This document shows positions 11,723 through 21,533 of a stretch of 64,000 nt of DNA, in pieces. Numbering within the stretch: the first letter of the stretch is position 1; each line of letters begins with the position of its first letter. The notes below the pieces were generated by a model that did no database searches, had not been told where the DNA came from, and was given only the letters and a program-made list of their open reading frames with translations. A program made the position numbers and the translations under genes. Source of the stretch: Cryptomeria japonica (lineage: Eukaryota > Streptophyta > Pinopsida > Cupressales > Cupressaceae); NCBI RefSeq assembly GCF_030272615.1, contig NC_081406.1, positions 236,759,922 through 236,823,921 of the forward strand. The letters are read 5' to 3'.

Positions 11723-13034
11723 TTAGCCCTGTTGAAAGGTTCCACTCACCGGAGTAGTATTCTCCACACTGCGTGAAGGATTAGGTTCTTCTGCAAGCAT
11801 ATCATGACTCTTATTTTTCCAAATTTGGTTAATCTCTTCTCTAGTTTCCTCAACATTTACCTTTTGTTTACCTTTCTGATCTAAAAAATGATTAACCAGT
11901 TTGTTCTTTCTAGTTCTACAAAACTTTACCATGTGTCCCAATTTGTGACAATGATAGTAGGCCATTCTAGATGATCTCCAAGGTCTTGCATTTCCTCTTC
12001 CAATTCACCTTCTGCAATTCATAGCCACATGACCATAATTGTTACAAATAGTGCAAATGACATTAGTTACCTTTTCCATCTCAAATGGACTAAACCAGTT
12101 GACATAGGATTTCTGCCAGTTCATGTTACCTCAATTGTCATAGGTTCTCCTCTAGTTACCATTAGGTCTTGGATTCATGTGAGGTACTAGATTATTCTCT
12201 CCATATCTACATTCAACTGATCTATGTCCAGACATGTTGCATGTAAAACAATGACCTTCAAATCTCCTAGATACATACCTAGCATTTGCATTATAGCCTA
12301 TATTCTCATTAGGTCTATTTCTACATGCATTTGTAGTATGCCCAAGTTTATGATAGACAAAGCAAACAGGTTTGAAAACTCTCTTACTGGTAGGCTTGTT
12401 AGTCTTAGGAGTAGTTTTGTCCTTATGAATGTTGCTCTTTGTATCAGAAGATTCTCCTTTCTCAGATGTGTTAAAGCCTAGTCCATATGTATCTCCTTTC
12501 ATCCTCTGAGATTGGATCTGCTCATCCAGCATAGAAGAACTTTTATTGAACTTTTTCAGCTTTCCATTAGCCTCAGTGAGCTCTCTTGTAAGATCTCCAT
12601 TGTGTTTTGTAAGAGTCTCTTAGGGATGATGCCATTTCAAGATCTAGTTGCAAAGCCTCTTTTTCTTATTTCTCTTCATGCCAATGCTCATGCAAGGTTG
12701 CATTCTCTTGTTTGATCTTAGAAATCTCATGATCTCTTTCTTTGACAAGGTCTTCAGCTGCCCTCCTAGCTTCCAGCTCTTGACTCATGTGAATAGTTAG
12801 GGCTTCTAACTCTCTTCTCAGATTCAACTTTTCACCATTAAGTTTTTCAACTTCTTTAGCTAATGCATCAATGTTAGCTTCATCTGAAGAACTATTATCA
12901 TAAATCTCTAATACTTGTTCAGTCAACTCTCTCCTTTTGACTTATGAAGCTTTAAATCTGACCCTTAGGGTTTCAAGCTCTTCCTTGGTAGCTTCAAGCA
13001 CTCTAGCCATCTCAAAGTAGCTCATATCCCCCAT
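11723..13034 (-). pseudogene. Element B Gag: coiled coil with four zinc knuckles, no capsid domain
   Basis: The start is the ATG at 13034 (MGDMSYFEMARVLEATKEEL), about 50 bp from the PBS. A coiled coil spans about 12930-12670, followed by a frameshift near 12600. Then come MKGDTYGLGFNTSEKGESSD near 12495 and four CCHC-type knuckles: CFVYHKLGHTTNAC (one Cys lost), CFTCNMSGHRSVEC, CTICNNYGHVAMNC and YHCHKLGHMVKFC. The order and spacing match the C-terminal part of element A Gag and element F Gag. The UBN2 domain is absent, and the frame ends where protease should begin. It probably bound RNA and coiled with a helper Gag (inference). Confidence 0.75.
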
Positions 13035-13082
13035 GGTGGCTTTAGGATTTCTTTCCAAGTGATTAAGCCTTAAGGAAGTTAG

Positions 13083-13094
13083 GCTCTAATACCA
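13083..13094 (-). other. Primer-binding site of element B
   Basis: The minus strand reads TGGTATTAGAGC two bases from the LTR end, the same priming as elements A, D and F. Confidence 0.85.
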
Positions 13095-13096
13095 AT

Positions 13097-14217
13097 TGAT
13101 AGACTTATAAAGCACTGAGAGGGGAGGTGAATCAATGATAGCAAAAACAATACCACTTTAAACACTGACTAGTTGAGATACTTAATAAGTTTACCAAACA
13201 TTATGCATGGAATCCAAAATGATATTAAAGCATCCACAATAAGTAAAACATCCACCATAGCACAAGTTTTTATACGTGGAAAACCCAAATGGGAAAAACC
13301 ACGGTGAGATGGGACTCACAAGTTAACTATCTGCAGTAATAAGTAATTTACCGGTTAAGGTCTACAAAAGTGCTCTGCTAGGAGCAAATCCTATTAAAGA
13401 TCCCAAAGCTCTATTAGGAGCTATACCCTGTTAAAGGTAGTACCCTATTAGGAGTAGCCTCAGTAGAGAATTTCTGAATCCAAACTAATGGATCACCTTC
13501 TTAAAGGATTTGTACAATAAATCTTGTTAGAGCTTACCCAGTTAAGGGATTTGACTATTGTAGTGATTAGAAAACAATAGGCGGTGTGATCTAGAAGTAG
13601 CACAACTTTCTTGAATAGATCCTCTTCTTCTCAATCAAAACTATATCACCAACATATTCTACAATGCCTTCAACAACTTAACACTTCTATATTTGCATAC
13701 ATCATGTCTATCAAATAGTTCATCATAATGTCATTATATAGACATTAGATTTCATGTCGGCTTAGAAATCATATCACAATTTCCTAGGTACAGTGTAGCA
13801 AGACAATCTAACATAACTCATCAAAAATGACCACCAAAATTTGTTGATTAGGGGTAACTCATCACGACCGGTGATAACTCATCACACAATCAATAAATAT
13901 GGGTTGGAACACCATTACCAGTTTGAGTTAGCAACTATCAACATGTAGACCTATTGTCCTTTGTTTTCTTCTTTGATGGTCTCCACCGAATCTCCAAGTA
14001 GGTGTCAAGTCATTCCAGAATATACCGGTTGTTGTCAACATGTACCGGTTGACACTCTCTAAACCATCATAAACTAAACTTCCAATACTGGTTGCAATAC
14101 AAGTAACTTTACAAGTAATATCAGTTTATCTAATGACAATGTGATCATATGTGTGTGTACATGTTCCATCAATGAAAAAACATGAAGTCATTCATTACAA
14201 TCATCATCAAGCCAACA
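13097..14217 (-). repeat. 5' LTR of element B (outer end by analogy)
   Basis: It starts next to the PBS with TGATAGACT and shares the 'ACTGAGAGGGG' block just inside its edge with the LTRs of A and D. I place the outer end at GCCAACA (14217), like the ends of A. No second copy is in the window to confirm it. It carries several ACCGGT motifs. Confidence 0.6.
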
Positions 14218-14382
14218 ATACAACTTTCCATGTTCATAACACATTGCAATATAAGTTTCCTAACCACTACAGCCTATCCTTCCAAAATGATAATTTTCCT
14301 CATACAGAAACAAGCACACCATAGAAATATGTCAAATCTATAAAATTATGTATCGAATATACATAAATTCACCAGCTTAAAT

Positions 14383-14812
14383 TGTTAGAGTTTAGGCAGA
14401 TCAAGAGCAAATACAAATTAACAATTATATGCAAATACAAACACAAAAGATGAAGAAAAATGCATAACATAGATAACAAAGAGATTTAACGTGGTTCACC
14501 CAAGACGGGCTACATACATAGAACATGGTCGTCCAATCTTTTCTTATTATCTAGTAAATCAGTACAATGCTATTGCAATGCCCTTTTACATTCCAACCAC
14601 TTATAACAAGAAATTTTTAGGGCAACACTCAAAGTCGATTATTTTTAGGGTTTTTTCAATGTCATTTTTTTTTCAACAAAAAAATGGCAGAAAAAAATTT
14701 CCTTAGGGGTTGCACCCCCAAACCCTCACTTGAGACCCAGCCCCACCTCAAACCCCAACTAGGATACATAACTAGTATATAGTACTTGCATGATCAGGCA
14801 CCACATATCAAC
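14383..14812 (-). repeat. 3' LTR of element C
   Basis: Direct repeat of 18893-19276, ending ATCAACA. The PPT follows directly (minus strand AAGTGGGAGATTG, near 14813-14826). It is about 46 bp longer than the right copy, mainly around 14690-14780. Confidence 0.85.
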
Positions 14813-14959
14813 AATCTCCCACTTGGAGACTGATCCTAGACAACATTGTTGAATTTGCAGCTCCCACTAGATAAAACTCCTAGACTCGCTTGTTCCTTAA
14901 TTCCACAATTTTTAGTCAAGAAAGCCAAGATAAATTGAGGAAGAAGTCAACATCTTCTG

Positions 14960-16430
14960 TAGGACTACCTTCATGAATATATCTATAGGATTTTCATATG
15001 TGCGAATCTTCTCAATCCATAATTGGCCATCCTTCAAAATAACCATTTGAAGTGGTACCTGAGTTGAATGTATTTTATCCTCGAATGAAGAGAAGAATTG
15101 TTTGCAAGATGAATAGCATGTTGGCTATCAATATACAATGGGCTATCCTTCTACATCTAGCCCAGTTTCTTCAGAAAATGTTGTAACCAAATAATCTCCT
15201 TGCTAGCTTCAATAGAAGCTGCATACTCAGCCTCAGTGGTTGAAAGTGCAACAACCTTTTGCAGTTTAGAAATCCAACTAATTGCAGTTCCCCCTATAGT
15301 AAAACCATACCCTGTAGTACTCCTTCTTGTATCAATATCACCTGCTAGATTGAAGTCAACTTATCCTTGTAGAGAATCATTTGATCCTTTGAAACATGAC
15401 GCTTTGCTAGAAGTACCTCTCAAATAACTAAGAATCCATTTGAAAGCATTCCAATGTTCCATTCCTGGATTACTCATATACCTGCTCACAACTCCCATTG
15501 CATGTGCAATATCTAGCCATGGGCATACCATCGCATACATTAGACTGCCAAAAATTGATGAATATGGGATGTTAGACATTTTATTTACCTCTTTTTGTTT
15601 CTTTGGACACATCTCCTTAGTCAACTTGAAATGACTAGCCAAAGATGTAGAAACAGCTTTTGCGTTCTGCATGTCAAATCTTTTCAACATATTCTTTAAA
15701 TACTCACTTTGGGACAAATTTAATATTCTATTTTTCTTGTCCCGTGAAATACTCATACCGAGGATTTGCTTAACTGCACCCAAATCCTTCATAGGAAATG
15801 ACTTTGCTAATTTTTGTTTAAGTTCATTTATATGTTGCATGTTAGACCCAGCAACAAGCATGCCATCAACATAAAGTAACAAGATAATATAATTGCCATT
15901 ATCAAATCTCTTAAAATAAACACAATGATCAGAATGACATCTATGGTAAGCTTGTTCAACCATGAAATTATCAAATTTCAAATACCATTGTCGAGGTGCT
16001 TTCTTTAGGCCATACAGACTCTTCTTCAACCTGCACTCTAACTCCTTCTTACCTTTGACTTCATATCCCTATGGTTGTTGCATGTATATTTCTTCCTCCA
16101 AATCCCCATCGAGAAAAAGTTATTTTAACATCTAATTGTTCAAGATGCAAGTCTTTTGCAACCACAAGACTTAGAACAATTCTAATTGAAGTCATTTTTA
16201 CAATTGGAGAATATATTTTATCAAAATCTATACCCTTTTTCTATGCAAAACCTTTAACCACGAGTCTAGCCTTATATCTTTTATGTCCTCCATCCTCCTC
16301 CTTTGGCCTATAAACCCATTTATTTGGAAAGGCTCTTTTTCCTACAGGTAATGGGACTAAGTCCCAAGTCTGATTATTCATCAAGGAATCTAGTTCCTCT
16401 TTCATGCCTAGCTCCCACTTTTATTTGGCA
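14960..16430 (-). pseudogene. Element C reverse transcriptase and RNase H; YVDD changed to YVDG
   Basis: RT starts with LVPLPVGKRAFPNKWVYRPK near 16340, and SLYGLKKAPRQWYLKFD is near 16020. The catalytic box reads LLYVDGMLVAG near 15860: the second Asp of YVDD is Gly, which should abolish polymerisation. IPYSSIFGSLMYAMVC is near 15560, and RNase H blocks ([17 protein letters not shown]) lie at 15300-15210. Stops and frameshifts are frequent near 16030-16160 and below 15200. Confidence 0.88.
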
Positions 16431-16689
16431 TCCACCTACATTGCTTCTTCATATCCTTCTAGCTCACCATAATCAGTTAATAAAATAGAATACAAAGAAG
16501 GAGAAAATATTTTAGGAGGTCTACTTAACCTCGTAGAACATCTAACACTTGTAGGATTTTGTGGGATATTTTGGTGTTGTTGTGCATCAATTACCATTGG
16601 CATTTTATTTTCAGGAATCTCATCTAGTACCACATATTCCTTTTTGACCTGTTCATGCTTCTTTTCTTGCATCTGTTCTTTATACATGA

Positions 16690-17557
16690 CCTTCTCATTG
16701 AATATAACATCTCTACTTCTAATTATTTTCTAATTTTCAAAATCCCATAACTGATAACCAAAGTCATCCATTCCATATCCAATGAAGGTACATTTTTTAG
16801 ATTTAGCATCAAGCTTGGTTCTATTTTCTTTATCATGGACAAAACCTTCACAACCAAACATTTTTAGAAAAGAAAAGTTTACCTTTTTCCTAGTCCATCC
16901 CTACTCTGTAATGCTACCATCCAAAGGATTTGAAGGTACTTTATTTATCAAATAAACAATAGTATGTACAACATCTACCCAAAATTGTAGGGGCAATCCA
17001 AGATGCAATCTCATGGTCCTTGCATGCTCCATGATGATCTTATTCATTCTCTCAGATAAACCATTTTCTTTTGGGGTTCCTGGAACTATCTTTTGCCTTC
17101 TGATTCCATTGAAGGAATAGTAATCTTCAAATGCTTTGCTGCAATACTCGCCTCCATTATCAGATTTGAGACGCTTGAACTTTTTTCTTGTCTCATTCTC
17201 AACCAAAGCTTTTCATTTCTTAAAAGTTTCAAAAACATCGGATTTTTGTTTTAGAAAATATACCCATATTTTCCCGGTTGCATCATCTATAAAAGTAACA
17301 TAATAACAAGAGCCACCAAGAGATGATACCTGAATCAGTCCCCATATGTCTGAATGTACAAGCTCTAATTTCTTACTCTTCTTCTCTTTCCCAACCTTGA
17401 GAAAACTAACTCTTTTTTGTTTAGCATAAACATAATTTTCACAGAATACTAAATCAATCTGCTTCAATCCTAGAAACAAATTTTTAGAGTGAAGGATTTT
17501 CATCCCTTTCTCACTCATGTGCCCAAGTCTATGGTGCCACAGTTTCTGTCCTTGCAA
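16690..17557 (-). pseudogene. Element C integrase
   Basis: LWHHRLGHMSEKGMKIL is near 17540, the first catalytic Asp in ELVHSDIWG near 17370, the second in VTFIDDATGKIWV near 17295, and the Glu in PKENGLSERMNK near 17060. A stop at 17213 separates the first two from the last. The segment 16687-16436 is the variable linker to RT (CSTRLSRPPKI). Confidence 0.88.
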
Positions 17558-18830
17558 TATCTATTGTAGTTGTCCCTGCAGAAACTTTTTTGGTTGCAGC
17601 TAAGGTAGAATAAGTATTACCAGTACACAAATACAATGTGCCTACCTTTGCACCTTTAGATACTATTGATGCACCTTTAGTGACCTTCTAGACATTGTCT
17701 GTAAAGGTAACTATGTAGCCTTCACTACCATGTTGTCCTATAGAAATTAAATTTCTTCTTAAATTAGGAACATGCCTTACCTCCTACAACAACCATTCAT
17801 TTCCATTCTACAACTTGATCTTTATATTTTCTTTTCCAACAATCTGGCAGGGCTCATCATCACCCAAATATACCTATCCAAAATAACCTTAAACATAATC
17901 TAGAAAAAAAATTCTACGGGGTGTAGCATGAAATGAAGCCCCTAAATCTATTACCCAAGAATCATTAACATTATCTAAACACAAAAAAAAGGTATCTTGT
18001 AAAGTATTACTTACAACATTAGCTTCCTTACTACCATCTTCATTTCCATCTCCTTGTTTGTTTTTCCTAGACCAGCAATCTTTCTTTAAATGTCCTAGAT
18101 TTCTATAGTACCAGTAATCCTTTCATCCTTTGGATTAAGAGTGTCCTTTCTTTGACTTCCCTCATGAATTCTCACACCCAGGGCCTTTTCCTCTTTCCTT
18201 TGATCTTCCCATGTTCTTTGCATTCAAAACAGTACCTGATGATGTTGAAGTCTCACCTATGCTTTTCTATCGCATTTCCTTGCTTAGGATAACACCAACA
18301 ACATCATCAAATTTTAAAGTCTTTGAACTAGAGACAGAGTTACTTACTGCCATAACCAAGCTATTCCAGCATTCTGGCAAAGAACATAGAATTAAGAGAG
18401 CCCTAAACTCTTCATAAAAGTTAACTTTTCTAGAAGTCAATTGGTTGGTAATTGTATTAAATTCATTTAAATGATCTACTATAGATCCTCCCTCACTCAT
18501 TTTCATATTGAATAAATTCTTCATAATAAATATCTTATTTGAAGTTGAGGGTTTCTCATATAGTTTAGTTGGTGTTGCCATTAGATCTAAAGTTGTTGTT
18601 GCTTTTGATATATTGAATGCTAAAAATGGTGCAAGGCACAACCAAATAGTTCCCAGTGCCTTTTTGTCCAGAATATCCCAATTTTCATTTGACATCATGG
18701 TCATTTTCTTTGACTTTCCTTCTAGTGGCCACCATAGATCCTTTTGATACAAGTAATCCTCCATCTGTATTTTCCATAACTGATAATTTTGGTTGTTGAA
18801 CTTCTCGACCTTTAATTTGGTTTATTCCAT
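17558..18830 (-). pseudogene. Element C Gag and protease
   Basis: Gag begins near 18825 (FNNQNYQLWKIQMEDYLYQK). It includes MMSNENWDILDKKALGTIWL and ends with LKFDDVVGVILSKEMR at 18267. One knuckle near 18090 has lost both leading Cys (YYRNLGHLKKDCW). The protease near 17955 reads SWVIDLGASFHATP, so the usual DSGA is DLGA. The stretch 17880-17560 is heavily broken. Confidence 0.8.
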
Positions 18831-18878
18831 TCCTCCCACTCAAATCTAACAGTCCCTACCAATTTACAGAAATACACA

Positions 18879-18890
18879 GCTCCGATACCA
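18879..18890 (-). other. Primer-binding site of element C
   Basis: The minus strand reads TGGTATCGGAGC two bases inside the 5' LTR, one base from the initiator Met-tRNA complement. Confidence 0.88.
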
Positions 18891-18892
18891 AT

Positions 18893-19276
18893 TGTTAAGG
18901 TTTAAGCATATCTAGAGAAAATACAAATTAACAATTATATACAGATATAAACACAAAAGATGAAGAAAAATGCATAACATACATAACACAAAGATTTAAC
19001 ATGGTTCACCCAATATGGGCTACATCCACAAAACATAGCCATCCAATCTTCTCTTATTATCTAGTAAATCAGTACAACACCATTGCAATGCCCTTTTACA
19101 TTGCAAATGCTTATAACAAGCAGTTTTTAGGGCAACACTCAAAGTTGGATATTTTTAGGGTTTTTTCAATGTCGGTTTTTTTTCCACAAATAAAAAATTC
19201 CTTGGGGTTTGCACCTCTGAACACCTACTCTCAGGGGCCATAATGATTGCTTGCATGATCAATCGCCATATATAAA
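18893..19276 (-). repeat. 5' LTR of element C
   Basis: Partner of 14383-14812. The outer end is eroded (TATAAAAA where the other copy has ATCAACA), so the boundary is good to a few bases only. Confidence 0.8.
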
Positions 19277-20590
19277 AAAATGAGCTCATCATAAATATAG
19301 AATGTCACACATTAACTACTCTCTAGCCACATGTCCTAAAATAGCAAATTTCTATATCCCGCCAAGAGTTAATACAACACTAACATGTCACATGGCATAT
19401 AGGTTCTTCTCCTAATAATTTTACAATTCCTTTTTCCTAGAATGAGTTCAATTATGACAAGTGGCTCAATTTTATGTTCTCTACTGTTCTTGTGAGAAGG
19501 CATCTCTCCACCGATTCCGAGAAAGTGATATGCAAAATTAGAAACTTAACTCTTAGGATATATTAAATAAAATAAGAATAATGGGATTAAATAATTAAAC
19601 AATTAATTGTCTTCAGACATGTAGTGTCGCGGTTAAAACACTTCGTTGGTGAAGCAGCCACCAAGGTTCAAATCCTTGCTGGGCCACTGTGCTCGCAAGG
19701 CCTTGTTCCTTCGCTAGGTCGTTTTGCTCGTGGATTTGAACAAGTGAAGTGTGGGGATGAGGTCCCCCATTTTTGGCCTCACTGGTTCATAGCTCCAGGT
19801 CAAAATCGTTCATGTGGAGCCGGAGGGCGTGTCGTGCTAGCATCACCAGTCACGTTAAAAATTTTACCAGACATAGTTTTAAAAAAAAATAAAAAATAAA
19901 ATAAAAATAAAAAATTAAACAATTAATTCATGCTAGAACTTTCAAAGGTTGAGACACTTTAATCCCAACATTCTCCCACTTGTCAAAGACCTGCCAAGAT
20001 TTACACTTTGTCTCTGCTTGGGCCCTAATACCCATTGAATCAACACGCCATCTAAAATTCTAAATACTCATTGGCTTCATCAATGCATCAAAATCATTCA
20101 CCAAAGTGTCAACCTTATCCATCTTCACCTTTCCATATTCCACTATATCACAAACAAAATAAATTTTTACATCAATATGCTTTGTTCTACCATGGAATGT
20201 AGGATTCTTTGTCAAGCAAATGGCACTCTGGTTGTCACAATAGATATTAATTTGTCCCACATAAAAACCAATATATGAGCATAATCTCTTAAGCCAAATG
20301 GATTCTTTACAAGAATGAGTATCTTCAATGTACTCTACTTGTGTAGTCAACAAAGCGACTACAAATTATTGCATACTCATCCAGCTTAAAACATCACCAA
20401 ACATCATGAACACATATCCACTAGTGGATCTTCTAGTACCAATGTCACCTATCCAATTTAAATCCACATATCCACAAATACTCATAAAATGTAGTAAACG
20501 AGCAATATTAGACTAAAAACATAGGGAATACTAAAAAGTACCCTGAAAATACCTAAACACTCTCTTAACCACATTCTAAATCACCCTGTT
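19277..20590 (-). mobile_element. Remnant of another copia element: LTR, PPT and RNase H
   Basis: The LTR end AATCCCAACA at 19961-19970 is followed by a PPT (minus strand AAGTGGGAGAATG). RNase H coding then lies at 20060-20353: ESIWLKRLCSYIGF, YCDNQSAICLTKNPTFHGR and TKHIDVK. Broken RT/RNase H sequence continues to about 20590. The other LTR and the rest of pol are not seen. The LTR is split by the SINE at 19609-19912. Its left edge may be cut by element C. Confidence 0.75.
19609..19912 (+). mobile_element. tRNA-derived SINE with 16-bp target-site duplication
   Basis: A 304-bp insertion flanked by the direct repeat AATTAAACAATTAATT (19593-19608 and 19913-19928). It starts with a tRNA-like head: an A-box-like TAGTGTCGCGG (19622-19632) and a perfect B box GGTTCAAATCC (19665-19675), about 32 bp apart. 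A unique body and an A-rich tail (19881-19912) follow. This is a pol III-transcribed SINE mobilised by a LINE; it encodes no protein, and the 91-codon ORF across it is chance. It resembles the general layout of plant SINEs, but I cannot assign a family. Confidence 0.9.
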
Positions 20591-21533
20591 GGTGTCAAAT
20601 TTTTATTCCTCTCTTATCCCTTATAAGAAATATAATAACTTTGTATGCAAATAAAGAAATCAAAGAAAAAGAACCTCAGAGCAACATATGACAAGGTTTC
20701 AAGAACCTTCTACACTTTGAACTTATCCAAAGTTCAGGCGGGTATACCTTCTATGAATAATTTCACACTTTTAGAATAGATCCATAGTAAACCAGTCCAA
20801 AACTAGTGAATCTTATCGCCTCAAACATGAACTGAAATAATGAAAGAAAGCTTATGCTCATGTTCAGTATTGCTCTACAAGAAATGTAGCAAAACTACAA
20901 CTGATACCAGTGCCTAATCCAGGACACAGAGTCATCTAAATTAAACAAGGATTTCACAATTAAACATCTCCATACATATCATCACTTTGGCTTCTATCAA
21001 CCCCATACATGCCTAACATATATAAGAGTCTTTCCTTATTGGACTAGACATTGTTCATCAGATTCAAAGTCTCCAACAAAATAGCATACTAACAAAGATA
21101 CTCCTCGCGTATTTAATTCCTCTCCTAAAGAAGAAAGCTAAGAAACATATCTATAAAGACTACATTACAATCCATGTTCAGTTGAATAACCCTAGATTAC
21201 CCAAATGAAACCAATAAATATTTGAAAGCACACCAGAAGACAACACAAATTCTAGGCTCGAAAGTTTATGGTCTGTATATTGATATTCATTTTGAAAAAA
21301 TCTTACAAAACTCAAAAAATTCTCAGTAAACTTAGACAAAACCCAGATAAATTTCTGCAGAGTTTCTTTACAAATTCTTGCTATCCTTTTTTACTAGTCC
21401 TGGTATCCATTTATAATTGTATGGATGCATACAAGCTTCAAACCTTTTCAAAAGGTTTGGTACAACAAACTTCTTGTTTGAAAAAGAAGTAGCAAATATT
21501 TTCCACTTTCTAACAGCCCCTTTCTCACGGTTG
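20591..21533. other. No gene seen
   Basis: AT-rich sequence between the copia remnant and the end of the gene at 21534-25087. It may include that gene's 3' flank. No repeat, LTR or convincing ORF was found. Confidence 0.5.

Larger units (their letters stand above)
1..14217 (-). mobile_element. Element B: non-autonomous copia-like LTR element with gag and a captured gene (3' end beyond the window; split by element A)
   Basis: Read on the minus strand, the element runs from an LTR (13097-14217) through a Met-tRNA primer site and a coiled-coil/zinc-knuckle gag (13034-11723). A non-coding linker follows, then a decayed non-retroelement gene that continues past position 1. Element A (2902-11209) is inserted in it; the two halves join at the CATAA duplication (2897-2901 and 11210-11214). 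No protease, integrase or RT motif lies between gag and the passenger gene, so B is non-autonomous and presumably depended on an A-like element. The 3' LTR is outside the window, so total length is unknown. Confidence 0.75.
14383..19276 (-). mobile_element. Element C: Ty1/copia LTR retrotransposon, decayed
   Basis: LTR copies (14383-14812 and 18893-19276) start TGTTA and share long stretches such as the block with GATGAAGAAAAATGCATAAC. The PBS lies next to the right copy and a PPT next to the left copy, so it reads on the minus strand. The order is Gag, protease, integrase, RT. It belongs to a different copia lineage from A and D: shorter LTRs and the RT block SLYGLKKAPRQWYLKFD. The flanks TAAAT and AAAAT are only an approximate TSD because the right end is mutated. 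Confidence 0.88.

Noticed and set aside
14378-14382. Exact TSD for element C
   Set aside because: TAAAT and AAAAT differ and the right LTR end is eroded, so I do not claim it.
19621-19690. Possible tRNA gene (B box GGTTCAAATCC)
   Set aside because: No acceptor or anticodon stem pairing; flanking 16-bp duplication and A-rich tail show it is the head of a SINE.
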